This document shows, piece by piece, positions 1 through 12,089 of a DNA stretch of 64,000 bases. Numbering within the stretch: the first letter of the stretch is position 1; every line of letters starts with the position of its first letter. The notes beneath the pieces were generated by a model that worked only from the letters and a program-made list of their open reading frames with translations, was not told the origin of the DNA and did not search any database. The stretch is from Nymphaea colorata (Eukaryota; Streptophyta; Magnoliopsida; Nymphaeales; Nymphaeaceae), in the NCBI RefSeq assembly GCF_008831285.2, contig NC_045146.1, positions 2,196,001 to 2,260,000 on the forward strand, given 5' to 3'. Made by a program: the position numbers and the translations under genes.

Positions 1-767
1 AGACACCAAACCCATCTATGGTTAGTGCTCTTTTGTTAAAATTTTCTGGCTCCAACAATGGCGTTAAACCATATTCTCCATTGGGAAAGAAAGTCCTCGA
101 TCGAGCATATTAGTGGCAACGTCTTTCTCCACTCTTTGCAACGACGGGAGCACGAATGACAGCAAAAAGGAAAAGAACATGTCTCATCAAAATAATTCAG
201 CCAGCAAAAGACCAATGTCTGTATTCATTTTCATGTTAATAATTTATTTCAAATTTCATCAACAACCAGACCAGCAGATTTGCTTGACTGAGTTTCGGGC
301 CCACCAAAATTAAGCTCTCTAATAGGTTGGCACATGGGTGGAGATAATAGGCGGTCAATTTTCATTGATATCAACAACTTTTTATATTATAAAAAGAAGG
401 TCACTGTAAGTTGTAGCACAGCAGGAGCAGCACCCAAAGGCAATAAAAGCAAATCTTATACCTTTAAGGGATAAAGTGTTGAATGGAAGCTTCAATCCTC
501 TACGAAGTAATGAGTCTTCCCCACTCACACGTAATGAAGAATCAAATGCATTAATATAGTTCATATTAATTTGGACAATCAACAATAATCTACAACCAAA
601 TACATTAAATTTGAAAAAAAAAAATCTTTCTTATATTAGTCGTTCAAGTGCTTACTTTCCTGAAAGTTGTTCACAAGCTTGAGTAACATTTTCCTCTCCA
701 AGATGCTTTGGGTTCTACCTTTCAGGAGTAAATTCAAAGTATCGTGACAAATTAATGGTTTGGTTAC
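1..767. other. intergenic, no gene recognised
   Basis: AT-rich sequence with only short, low-complexity open frames. I see no splice-supported exon, RNA gene or clear transposon end here. Confidence 0.5.
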
Positions 768-1115
768 TTGAAAAAGAATATGCCTTATTTGTCTTCTAAA
801 AAGGTTAATTGTTGTCTAAACTCAATGGGAACAATGTTTAAACTTGTGTATTGGTCTATGTTGATGATATTCTTTCGTGAGGACGACTTATGTGTCAAGG
901 CACTTTTCTCAGACTCTTTGGCTTGGATTTTTTTTCCGAAAAGAAAAACTTTACCTAAAAAATGGTTACAACCTTTCTTTGTCCATGTCCCCCACAAGAA
1001 TCGTCCTTCTCCCTTTCCAAGTTCAAAACTTTTGTTCCCTAAGCGGGAAACTCTAAGGACAAACGTGGATTCTAGTAGGACACGGGGCTGTCACTTCTCG
1101 TATCTTTTACCATGA
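768..1115 (+). repeat. degenerate repeat relic, family A copy 1
   Basis: A 115-codon open stretch whose second half (about 960-1115) is clearly related, in inverted orientation, to 13550-13700. Both contain a block reading roughly RTRGC(H/Q)FS, preceded by a block around the words CCATGTCCCC and CAATGTCCCC. The two copies are diverged and neither has a complete domain that I recognise. The open frame is probably chance within an old dispersed element. The retroelement origin is a guess; the similarity between the copies is visible. Confidence 0.4.
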
Positions 1116-1302
1116 CCCATAGGTTGGCAAAATATTCTTACACGATCTTCTTCGGCATTCCGTTGTCAATTTTTTTTTTCCTTCTAAGAATCGATGCCAA
1201 TCATGCAATCGGTTGGGCCCCTTTCGTTTGCAATAATTTACCTTGAGTGGGCCCTCTTCTACTGCGCTGGGGCAGTGGCAAGTGGTGGTGGCCTTGTATC
1301 CA

Positions 1303-1728
1303 GTGGCGGAGCTAGGAGGGCTGGCAGGGGCCAAGAATCACACGCCCGTTATATTCTTAGGGTGATCTTTTTGTCAACGGATCCCTTTTTTGTGAAATAT
1401 TCATTGGGTCGATCATACATGATATTTTCACCTCATATGGCCCCACCCTCGACAAGAATCAGGCTGTTGATCTTTTTGTCGATGGATCCATTGTTTTTTG
1501 TGAAATATTTATTGGGTCGACTGTACATGAGAATGATGTTCAGCTCATACGGCTTCGGCGTTCGGCAGTGGATCACAAAATATTGCCTACAAAGTTCACT
1601 TTTCCAGGAGGGCTGGCAATGAATCAAAATTTTGAATTTGGTCCCAATTACAGTTTTGAAATCTCTAATATGCTGTTGTGAAAAAACTTTTTGACCCCCC
1701 TAAAGAAACAACCTGGCCTTGCCACCGC
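1303..1728. mobile_element. putative TIR element (AGTGGCGGAGC family)
   Basis: The left end AGTGGCGGAGCTAGGA and the right end CCTGGCCTTGCCACCGCT form imperfect terminal inverted repeats about 425 bp apart. GGCGGAGC-type ends are common on plant non-autonomous DNA transposons. I could not find a convincing target-site duplication, so the exact ends and superfamily are open. Confidence 0.4.
1364..1560. repeat. diverged tandem duplication, period about 105 bp
   Basis: GATCTTTTTGTC, then a GGATCC...TTTTTTGTGAAATATT block, then TTGGGTCGA, occurs from 1364 and again from 1469 with scattered substitutions. It lies inside the putative TIR element, so it may be internal structure of that element. 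Confidence 0.6.
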
Positions 1729-2790
1729 TTATATTGGAGTCAAACACAGGAATGAGCATTTGGGCCTCGTAAAAGAAAATGCCCAGCTTATGAGAAAAGG
1801 CCGAATAGTGGAAAAACACTGCCATGTGAGGGGTCAAAAACATGAATGGGTGTTTGGGTTTGAAGACCCACCGCACCTTTAGCTCGTAAGCCCGACAAAA
1901 TTAAAATATATGTCTTGACTTAGAGAGGCCCAGTTGGACAGTCCAAGGAAGGAGGGGGAAAGATACCCGGAAGAGGCCCAAGTCTCTCTTCTTTGTTCCT
2001 TGCCTCTGAGATTCGGGGCTTAGACAGTCTAAAAAAAAGGTGATTAGCTAGATTGGACATGCAAGGAAATTTTAATCATACATTCATCTAATTAATGTAG
2101 CAACCACGTGATTGGAGGAGGATGATCATGAAAGCTCACTTGGTAGTTAGCCTAATGACTTTGACGCAAAACTAATCATAAGCTCTATGTGCTAGACATG
2201 AAAGAAAGCTAGTAAATAAGAAAAAAGTTCTAGTAGTGTTTTTCAAAGTAAGTAAGGGTTCGAAGGTGGTTATATGCATAGGCTTATGCACAATACAAAG
2301 GCTTGCATAGATCAGTATGCATGATGTACACCTGCCCTTAAAAGTGGGCCAAGGCCATCAGGAGTCCACATGTCATGCATGAGAAGCTGTGTGCACGGTG
2401 GACACAAATGCACACTTAACCATCTCTCCTGCTAGTCTTGAAAATGTAAACAATTAGGACATATATATATATATATATAAAAGGAATCAAGAAACACTGG
2501 CATCATGGGTTGTTCCAAAATAAATGAGTTGGTTCTGATCCTGTTCCAGCACATGTATGGAATATTCGGTTCAAATTTCTTGTCAAATGATTTGATCCTT
2601 CCTATGTGGCATCCAATTCCAGAAAATCATCAATTTGGAATACCTTGCAAGCACAACGCAGAAAATTATAGTGGCAAATGGTGGTGCTGTTTTGAAATGA
2701 ATTCTGGTTAGTGCTGATTACTACAAGCAAAGGTATTTGCTTTGACAGTGATTTTTCGGTTTTGTTAGAGATTTATGAGAAACTGATGAG
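1729..2790. other. intergenic, no gene recognised
   Basis: No supported coding exon. The only structure noted is a short (AT)n run at 2461-2479. Confidence 0.5.
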
Positions 2791-3124
2791 TGGGGCTGCA
2801 CAACGTGCTGGGAGGCTCAACTTGACTTGAGCTTGAGTACAAATTTATGCTCAAATGTTAAATAACTCGAGTTCGAGTTGTACACAAGAACTGACTTGTT
2901 TAAACAAGGTTAGACTTGAATATGTACAACCGGTTCATCACACTTGAATTGGTTAAACAAGTTGATGAGTTCAACGAGTCAAAAGAAACAAGAAAGCTTA
3001 ATATAAACAAGTTAAACGGGTCAAGCACAAGCCTATTTTATGGATCGTGACTCCACCGAGATCAAGCTCGACATTTTTTTAGTTGGGTTGAGTTCAAGCT
3101 GGGACTCGCTCGTCTGCAGCCCTA
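2791..3124. mobile_element. hAT-type MITE with 8-bp TSD
   Basis: The element begins TGGGGCTGCAC and ends GTCTGCAGCCCTA, giving imperfect terminal inverted repeats. It is flanked by CTGATGAG (2783-2790) and CTGACGAG (3125-3132), an 8-bp target duplication with one mismatch, which is the hAT signature. The interior is rich in GAGTTCGAG and CTTGAGCTTGAG words and codes for nothing, so it is non-autonomous. A fragment of what looks like the same family ends at about 5055. Confidence 0.75.
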
Positions 3125-3784
3125 CTGACGAGGCACCTGCTTTCAGCCGATGTCCCATGGGTATCTGTGAGACTGGCAGTCATATCCAACCCTATCATCG
3201 ATGATCAAATGCAGCTTAGGGAAGGGGGCTGCGAACCATTGTGCAACCCAATAAAAAAAATTTTTGAAATTTTTTTCAGAACACCCAACCTATGTTTTTC
3301 AAAAGTTTTAAAGGAACAAAGTCACATTTTTAATATTCTACTTTATATAGAAATTTATCTTTTGAAGACCTTTTTTTTTTCTTTCTGTGTGTGTGAGTGG
3401 GGCGGGGGGGACGGCCAGTACTGCAGCCTCTACCACCGGCCCCGTCATTGATGTGACTATCTTTTTCTGCCATCCAGATCGTCACTGTAGCCACATTCAT
3501 TAACAAATTATTAGTGCAAGTTAGCAATTACATTTCTGATGGTAAAATTACTTTTGTTTCGTGTGTTAACATAAAGTGACATAGTCAAACTATTCAGTAT
3601 TGAAAAATTTACTGACATTAACCAAGCAAGCCGTCAGTGAAAAACAATGAATATTCTGACCATGGAACAAATCGTTGATGAATATATACTTCTGTGACGT
3701 GGGCGTCATTTATGAGCTTAAGTAGGGGACACTGGCATACAATCAATGGTTTCTTCGACGGGTATCATTCTTGCCTTAATATTA
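3125..3784. other. intergenic, no gene recognised
   Basis: No supported gene. It contains a T-run followed by a GTGTGTGTG and G-rich tract at about 3370-3412. Confidence 0.5.
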
Positions 3785-4250
3785 GAGATGTCAATATATC
3801 TAATTTGGATCAGATATCTAATCAAACGTTCAAAAAAACAGATATATAAAAATTCATTATCAGATTAAAAAATCAGATTTGATTAGGATTAAAGAAATGA
3901 TATCCCATCAGTTTGGATTCGGATATACATAAATATCCGATTGGATTTAGTTTTAAACAAATATCTTTTATCCAACCTTTAGCAAAGCGACTTTCTAGCA
4001 AGTGCTTTGGCACTACTAATGCCCCTTGCATTTCCAAAATCAAATTCAGTTCTGAATTAGATTTGCATGTGAATGTAAAAGTTGTATTTGGATCAGATTT
4101 AAATTGTGAAATCAAATTGTGGATTCGAATTTAGATATGACTTTTCTTCATTCGTATCTTAATATGAACATATGAATATCCAAAAAAACATATATGATTA
4201 AGAGTATACTTGATTTGAATCCAATCCCTCTAGTGATATCCTCTTCATTT
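3785..4250. mobile_element. MITE-like fragment (GATGTCAAT end)
   Basis: It starts near TTAGAGATGTCAATATATC and continues with repeated GGATCAGAT, GATTTGGAT and CAGATATC words. The same start type and internal vocabulary are found in the element at 14390-14855, so both look like members of one non-autonomous family. The right end is not clear and appears to run into the microsatellite at 4262. Confidence 0.4.
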
Positions 4251-4258
4251 GAATACAA

Positions 4259-4261
<3 letters not shown>

Positions 4262-4312
<51 letters not shown>
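4262..4312. repeat. (CT)n(AC)n compound microsatellite
   Basis: About 33 bp of CT directly followed by about 18 bp of AC. Confidence 0.95.
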
Positions 4313-4473
4313 TAAGGGTAGCGCAACCAGTTGGGTTGGGTGGCGTCTTATAGCCACGTTTTTAGCTTAAATCCTGGAGATTGTTATCTTGATGGTATTG
4401 AAGAATGTTGAGCTTGGGATTAAAAGTGTCATTATGCAAGCTAAGTGGACTGGTTATTGTCTCTCTCTGTTCC

Positions 4474-4624
<151 letters not shown>

Positions 4625-4949
4625 GGCCTGCAAGTAATTTCCATTGTTGGCAGTCTTATGTGCTTTCAAGCATACACATTCTGAAAATACAACCCCATTT
4701 CCCTTTTTCATTCCTGAAAAGAATAGAGCGTTATGGTTCAAGAATCTGGACTCCTCAAAAGCTTCGGTTTCTTAAATAACCTGAGAAAGCCCAAGTCCTT
4801 GGACCCGTGAAAATCAATCATGCAGGTCACAACTCTAAGGGCATTCAACAAAAACCAAAGATGCATTAACATGGTATTGAAAGAGAGTGCACGAAGGAAC
4901 GAAGTTTTCTGCTTAAGAAATTAAGTTGGTTATTGAGCTCTTCTTCCAT

Positions 4950-5055
4950 TGGAGACGGACTCCTTCTGGCAGTTGAGTTTGAGCTAGAGTTTTCTGAGTT
5001 CAGTGAAGCTCGAGCTGGCCCAACTCAAACTCAACTCGGATTGTGCACAGCCCTA
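4950..5055. mobile_element. hAT MITE right-end fragment
   Basis: It contains GAGTTTGAGCTAGAG and GAAGCTCGAGCTGG words and ends GTGCACAGCCCTA, matching the right end of the MITE at 2791-3124. No left end is recognised. The fragment stops at the base where similarity to FT intron 2 begins (CAGCTGGAC), so it may mark the breakpoint of the inverted FT copy. Confidence 0.5.
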
Positions 5056-6025
5056 ACAGCTGGACATTATCACAACTTGTTATCTTTGAAAAGATCCTCA
5101 CACCCTTTGAACATGTAGTACTGTAGAGAATATATGTTCTTCTATCAAGGCCATCTTACTCATCCTTCTCCTGACTAAAAACTAGGTTGAGACTCAAAGG
5201 AAATGGCGTTGCTACTACATGGTAAGTTGTCAGGAAAGATGCCCTCTCGCAGTTTCGAAATAGAGAAGACAAAAACGAGAAACACGCAAGAATTTACCTA
5301 CTTCAGAAAGACCAAGGTGCCATACATCCACAGCCATGATGAATCGCCACTATTTTCTGAGAATCGAAAAGTGATACAGGTGATGCTAGCCTAAAGCCGC
5401 GCAAGTTTCTTGAAGTCAGAGAAAATATTGGGGGTTTGGCTGCTGAATACTGCTCTCAGGAGGGTCTTTCACAACTGGATTTTTCTGCTGACCTTCTCTT
5501 AGAAAGAACCAAGGGTGGAGTCAGAAATTTCTAATTAAGGGGCATTAGTAACAACTTTTAAAATTTTAAGGGCATCAACAACTTAATGATAAAAATTGCC
5601 CTTAAGTGTTAACACTCAGTACCCTGTTACCTAGAACATAAGCATTGGATACTTACCAGTGCAGGTATTCACTAAGTGCAGGGCTGCTTGGGCTAGGATC
5701 AGATCATCAGGATCAAGCGAGGCCTGATCAAAAATAAAACAAGGGGAAAACGCTTTGTGACATACATAAAAGGTTGAAGACGGAGACCAAACTCACTGAT
5801 CATCAGCCCTTACCGGTGTGTAGATGGCCCTCAGGTCATCCCCTCCAATTTCAACCCTAGGTTGGCGAGCCACAGCCGATGGCGTGAACTCACACCCATT
5901 TGTCACTTCCCTTGAGTTGGATCTTACTCTTACGGACACAGACATGTTAAAGGGATCCAACATGTACCTCTCCCACTATCCTTGCCACCACCAATGGGTC
6001 TCTTTCTCTTTTGATCATTTCTTCC
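5056..6025 (-). pseudogene. FT-like pseudogene, inverted partial copy (exons 1-2)
   Basis: The minus strand carries a partial copy of the FT gene at 10422-12083: exon 1 at 6018-5814, exon 2 at 5723-5657, then intron 2 sequence down to about 5056. The start codon and the GT donors and AG acceptor are kept. Exon 1 has 4 extra bases near codon 17, in the stretch after VARIVG, and exon 2 has 5 extra bases after GATCCTGATG, so both exons are frameshifted. Exons 3 and 4 are absent. Some residues are closer to typical FT proteins than those of the intact gene (Pro in the RDPL block, VEIGG rather than VVVGG). It is therefore not simply a recent degenerate copy of the present gene. It lies head-to-head with the intact gene, about 4.4 kb between start codons. 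Confidence 0.9.
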
Positions 6026-7228
6026 TCCGTTTGCCAGAGGTCGGGTGATATCAACGCCCACACAATTAGCTGAAGTTGGGGCGTGTGGTCTCTGTGGGGC
6101 GCACCCTTGAAATGTTAGTTTAGTATTGAAACTCAGGTAAATTTGAGCAATTATACGGAGTAGTATCATGAGATCCAGGTCACTGCCCATAGTCAATTGA
6201 AAATCTGTTAACCATATATTTAATGGTCCCATGGAAAAAAATTTATGGCTCCACCTGAAGCAACCTGAAGCAACAAGCATGAGGATTCAAGCTCCCTAAA
6301 TATGTTCTCATAGTGTTGCTTAATTTCCAGAACTTGTCTCACATTCTTGAGTTGCCCAAATGTCACCTAGGGCAGCCTGCAACTGCTTCACACCAAATAT
6401 CCCAAGCAGCCTCATGAATATATGATCACCCATCTCGAATCTAGTTGAAAAATTGCAGAAGTACATAATGTTGAAATAATATATTAATATTACATGGTCA
6501 TGCCGGAATCTTCGACCCAAAATAGTATCTTGAACCAAATCCAATTCCAACGAATCATGACCACACATTTTCCTGTCCTTTCATTTTGCAAGTGCACACT
6601 GCACCTCAAAACCAAGAGACGAAATTGGTAAATACTATATCACTTGGTTAGGAACAAAACCAGACCCCTTAAAATTGATTGCTAACTCTTTTTCCCAAAC
6701 TAACAGAGGTATGATCTTAAGAAATTTGTAGGAAAGCATGTGCGAATTCATTTGTTGAGTATATAATATTTTTTATAATAACAGAAATTACAGTGAAGGG
6801 CTCTTGCAATGTCAAAATTTGAATAGTAAAAAAATCAGTATTTTCATAAAAACACTTCAATTAGTATTGATAAAAAAAATATTAGAATATTCATATTGTT
6901 TTTAACTACTTTTTTATAAGATTCCAGAGAGATCTTTGTCCTGCCCAAAGTGGTCTGGGGTACACCAATTTCTGTGTTTATATATTCCAATTTAACAAAA
7001 AGAATGTCTCATTTCAAGTTGTTATGAAAACTATTAATTTTTCTACTACTAAACTTTTGATGTTATAAGGGCTTTTCATTGTTTTCATACTACAAAAAAC
7101 GTTATGATTAACTTACTATATGTTTCTACCTCGAAAGCTCCTAAGGACATGTCAGAACTATACGGTTCGATTGTACAAAAAAATATTTTAAAAATCAACT
7201 TTCAGGGGTTTGTCTTTATTCTTATTAA

Positions 7229-7230
<2 letters not shown>
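6026..7230. other. intergenic, no gene recognised
   Basis: AT-rich sequence upstream of the FT pseudogene start. Similarity to the region upstream of the intact FT gene stops within about 15 bases of the start codon. No coding exon is supported. Confidence 0.5.

Positions 7231-7231
<1 letters not shown>

Positions 7232-7302
<71 letters not shown>
7232..7302. repeat. (AT)n(TG)n compound microsatellite
   Basis: About 28 bp of AT followed by about 42 bp of TG. Confidence 0.97.
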
Positions 7303-7303
<1 letters not shown>

Positions 7304-8880
7304 ATTTGTCTACTCCCACGGATGGTAGGAATCGCTGGATTTTATGAGTTGCAAGGGCCCTGCGGTTTCAAAATTGGACAGCATCCCAATGCATTCCCTT
7401 CTCGCTCGTTCCCAAACCCAAAGTTTCGTTCTCCTCCTTGGTGGCCAAGGGGAGGTTTATATAGAAGAGGAGGTGGGTTCAACCACCTTCTTAACTCACC
7501 TTGGAAACTTGCTTCAAACCTTGGGGACTTGTAAAATGGGTTAAATAGGGCTTAATGGCTTTAATTGACCATTCTTAGCCCATTTACACGAGCTAGGTGG
7601 GCTGGGATAGGTCTGGTCAACATTGGTTTAGACCTAGCTATCCAACTTTGACCAAAATTTCAAACGAAAATGCCCTTGCACATGGTTTTTCCTTATTTTG
7701 TGCTATTTATCTTTTTTTTTTTTGCTTGAAATCAAGCTTGTTAGGTTAAAACCTAGTTACTAAGCTCCAAATGTCATTGAATTATGATAATTCAATTTAA
7801 ATTTGAATAAAATTTGAAAATTCTTTCAAATTTAGTTCGAAAAGGGTATTTTCGTCAATAACATGATTAAAAATCGATTTCAACTGAAGCAGACTTTGGT
7901 TTGAAATATTGAATTTTAATTTAGTGTTTGATTTATATATTTGACAAATTCAAATATATATGTGTCTTTTATAAACCAATTTAGGCTCTGTCATCTCAAT
8001 TTGATCATAGAAGGGCACAATTGTTGAGATTGGTCAATTTCGACAAATTGACCAAAGTCAAGTTCGACCAATTGACCAAAGTCAAGGCTCATTTGCGAGT
8101 AGTTTGACTTTGTTTGAGGTAATTTGATAAATTAGAGCTAAGAAAGTTCTTAATTGAGCTGAATTGTACTTCGACAGAGTCTAGTCAAAGTGGGTTCGAT
8201 TCGGTCAAAGTCTATTTTCGTCTATTGATTGGGTCACGGGATAGACTTACCCATTTGACTGTGCTGAGCCCAAGTTGATCGAGCCTAGCTAGAATTGGCA
8301 CCACATTTGATTGCACCCGGGTCAAACCTATTTGGATTAAGTAGGTTATGTGAGTTTGACCAGCCTAGTTATTGTTTTTTGGAAATTAACTCTTCTTTAA
8401 AGAGAACCTGGTTAAAGAAGAGAGAGAGACATAAATATATCTCTTTTCCTAGGTTTCTCATTCAATTCTTCTTGGAAATCACTTTTTTTTAATTTAATTG
8501 AGAGAAAATATATTTTTTTAATGGGGGTGTGACCCCTGGGGGCTCTTGACCACACGGGCTAGGTGGGGCCCACACATGGGTCCCATATAGCATTCTAGAC
8601 TGAATTAGATCTAATTCTTGGATTTAAGTCAAAATTTGAATTTTGCAATTGGAATTGGATTTCAATTGACATTTATAATTGGATTTGGATTTCAAATGAC
8701 ATTTGTAGATAGTTTGGACTCGTAATCCTGCATTGGGATTTGTGTTGCGGGTTAAATTGAATCTAAATTGTTCTTTAGATTCGAAATTAGCTTTGAAATT
8801 ATAATTTTTCACAATTCTTTTGTAAAATTTTGATATCGCTTCAGTTCTGCTGTGGAAAAATTTGAGGTGTTAACAAATAC
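7303..8880. repeat. repeat-like non-coding block, possible LTR remnant
   Basis: No gene. The block has recurring short phrases (CAATTGACCAAAGTCAA and relatives near 8040-8080, ATTTGAATTTTGCAATTGG near 8635) and ends around TTTGAGGTGTTAACA. That composition and ending recall plant LTR sequences. No partner LTR, primer site or target duplication was found, so this is only a suggestion. Confidence 0.25.
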
Positions 8881-10421
8881 AAAACTGCTTGTTTTAGGTA
8901 AGTAACATGTTTTGGTTTTGGAGTTTATATATGTATTTGTTTGTTATATTTTTATTGTGATATTTGTATGTTCACCTTATGTTCACTGTTCACAGTTAGG
9001 TCACTCTAATAGAAATAGAACACCTTATCTGTTGAGGACAGATCGTGCTTTGTGCTAATGACACAAGCAATTATTAAATGTGTCGTAGAATAGGTTGCGC
9101 TTCACGTTCATGACGTGGGTAATTATATAAGACATATGTTCACTTCTACTATATTATGGTTTACAAATATTATCTAAAGTGTATGTGTGTGTGTGTGTGT
9201 GTTTGTGTATTATAATGTATTATAGTTCGTTGGACCGTTTGCTGCCCCTGGTGGGAGTCCACAAGTAGTGAACGAAACATGCAGCATTCAGACAATCAAG
9301 AGATCAGCAAATAAATCTCTCAATTCAGCAAGATATATATAAGATTTGATTCAAATTGAAACCAATCACAAAGGTGCTGTCCATGGAAGATTCTGGTGTG
9401 ATAAAAAATAGAGTTGTTGACAAGAAGTTTGAAGGGGAACAATACACTAACATTGTGGATAAAGATTATCAAGATGAGACTATCCAAAACACTAAATTAC
9501 AAAGGCCAATAAACCAGCAAGATATATACACCACAGCATATTAGCATTATCTGCAATTGTTGTCAACCCAAAGATTGCCATTGTAAAGCTACAGATCCCA
9601 ATATGAAATCTATACTGAGGGAGATGACTAAATAATAAATATCAAGTGGAGAAATAATTTCTCGTCAATGCAGGTTTAACTGATTGAACTATGTAAACTC
9701 TTTCGTTTTCTTCTTCTAGATCCGTTCATAAATTTTCTATGGTATCATAGTTATCGGCATTGGTCAGCCTATTGCTGAGTTCAAAAAATTGCGTGAAGAA
9801 CACAATGTTCCTATTCCAAGGTAAGTAGAAGGTTAACAACCTACCATCTAAAGAAGAAGCCTGAAGGTGCTGCCCATTGCCCCTTCTTTCGGGATATCCT
9901 AGGTTGCATCGATGACCCAGGTGCAGTATGCTACACCCTTCAAGTCGTATCATGAACCCATCATTTGCGGTCCTAGAAAAGCAACACCCATGAGAATCAG
10001 ACCAACGACATGCCTTCTACGTGGCATTGGTCTGACCAGCTATACTACACCCCTTGACGCACCAACAACAAAAGACTCAAAAGGGTTCTTTATCAATGGA
10101 TTTTTATATTAAGAAGTACAAAGCAGTCACCCCCCAACTAGCTGCTGCATCTAATCCTCTATATCAATGATGATGATTAGATTCTCAAATCTTCTGTAGT
10201 TTGTCTAATGAGTATCCACCAAAAAATTTTAGCTCCGCCATTGACTGATAGGTAAACATATATCATGCCGCCTTTGTTAACCAAATCGTGGGAACTGTAT
10301 TGCATCTTCTGCTTTTTTTGGCCAATTATGATGATCGGCATATTTCCTGTGAACAGAAGCTTTGGCCTTTACTAAGTGGTGGGATTAGCTTTCTACTCAC
10401 CCTCTTGTAAACAAAGAAGAA
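8881..10421. other. region upstream of the FT gene
   Basis: Non-coding sequence 5' of the FT start codon, presumed to hold its promoter. A (GT)n run lies at 9182-9202. I recognise no specific transcription-factor site with confidence. The block TAAGTGGTGGG near 10375 matches one arm of the small hairpin element at 39411-39479. Confidence 0.4.
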
Positions 10422-12083
10422 ATGAGAAGAAGAGAAAGAGACGCCTTGGTGGTGGCAAGGATAGTAGGAGATGTGTTGGATCCCTTTAACAGGTCTGTAT
10501 CTATAAGAGTAAGTTACAACTCAAGGGAAGTGACAAATGGGTGTGAGTTCAGACCATCGGCGGTGGCTCACCAACCTAGGGTTGTAGTCGGAGGGGATGA
10601 CCTGAGGACCTTCTATACACTGGTAAGGGCTGATGGTCGCTGAGTTTGGTCTCCGTTTTCATGTTACAAAGCGTCTTTCCTTCTTCTTTTTTTAATTTTG
10701 ATCAGGTCATGGTTGATCCTGATGCTCCTAGCCCAAGCAACCCTACACTTAGAGAATACTTGCACTGGTAAGTACCCATACTCATGATGTAGGTAACACG
10801 GTAGCGACCTGCAGTACTGTGTTCTTTCTGAGGGAAGGTCAATAGTAAAATCCAGTTGTGAGCCCTCCTGAGAACAGCATGCAGCAGCAAAGCCCTCTAT
10901 ATTTTCTCCGACTTCAAAAACATCCTCAGCTTTAGGGCTACCATCTCTTGTATAATTTTTTCATTCTCAGAAAATAGTGGAGATTCAGCGCGTCTGTGGA
11001 TGTAGAACACCTTGGTCTTCCTGAACTAGGTAAATTCTTGCGTGTTTCTCCTCTTTTTTCAATTCTTCTCTATCTCGAAACTGCGAAAGGGCCGCCTTCC
11101 TAACAACTTACCATTTGGTAGCAACGCCATCTCCTTTGAATCTCAACCTGGTTTTTAGTAGGAGAAGGATGAGTAAGATGGCCTTGATAGGCGAACATAT
11201 ATTCTTGGAACAGTACATGTTCAAAGGGTACGAGGTTCTTGTCAAAGAGAACAAGTTGTGAGAGAACAAGTTGTGATCATGTCCAGCTGTTGTTTGCTCT
11301 GACTCATTAAGGGGGGGAGAAAGAGAGAGAGAGAGAGAGGAAGAGAGAACCCGGTTTGAAGGAGGAGAGACGGCAGTTCATAACTCATAAGAGAACACAA
11401 CTTTTTCACAAGCAAAAGCTGATCATTCGTTGTGTTCTATATTGTATTTCAACTATTCCTTATTGAAACTCTGCATTCCAGAGAAGAAGACAGAGTTACA
11501 GCTAGTGGAAGGACTTATAACTGAACTTTACAGTTGGACCTTGGTTTTTTAAAAAAAGATACAAACCTCTGATGAAAGCACGCATTTCCACAAATCTATC
11601 CACAATAAATGCACATGCTTGTGTTCCGCTTATCAAAAAATAATTTTTAATTTGTTTTTGCTCCTTTCACTTAGGATGGTGACTGATATTCCCGGAACCA
11701 CTGGTTCGGCCTTTGGTGAGTGCTAAAATCACTTTGCTTGTTTCCATGCCTACCGAGGAAACGGCCAAAATCTTCAGCAAAAATAAAAGATGCTCTCTCT
11801 TTCTTTCTTCTTTCTCTCTTTCTCACCGTGTGTGTTTGTTGCAGGCAGTGAGGTAGTGTGCTATGAGCAGCCAAGGCCCAGCATTGGGATCCACCGTCTC
11901 ATCTTCGTGTTGTTCCAGCAGCTCGGCCGGGAGACGGTTTATGCGCCCAATTGGCGCCAAAACTTCAATACCAGAGTCTTTGCTGCACAGTACAACCTAG
12001 GCTTGCCGGTGGCCGCAGTATACTTCAACTGCCAGAGGGAGTCCGGCTCCGGTGGAAGAAGAGTTCCACAACCAACTGATTAA
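10422..12083 (+). CDS. FT: FLOWERING LOCUS T-like PEBP protein (florigen), 4 exons
   Basis: Exons at 10422-10622, 10706-10767, 11675-11715 and 11845-12083 join in frame into a 180-aa phosphatidylethanolamine-binding protein. Intron phases and the short 62- and 41-bp middle exons match the canonical FT/TFL1 layout. FT is made in leaf phloem, moves to the shoot apex and acts with FD-type bZIP and 14-3-3 proteins to start flowering. Visible hallmarks are the [10 protein letters not shown] ligand block, Tyr85 in REYLHW (FT-type; TFL1 has His), the GIHR motif, and Tyr134, Trp138 and Gln140 in the exon-4 external loop. Position 137 is Asn where FT normally has Gly, and the RDPL motif is RDAL. The C-terminus has a short PQPTD tail. 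FT-type rather than TFL1-type is well supported; whether it promotes flowering is inferred. Confidence 0.95.
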
Positions 12084-12089
12084 TTTGCT

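Noticed and set aside
7303-8880. A definite solo LTR
   Set aside because: The ending is LTR-like, but no left TG end, target duplication or homologous partner is visible, so it is kept only as a low-confidence repeat.
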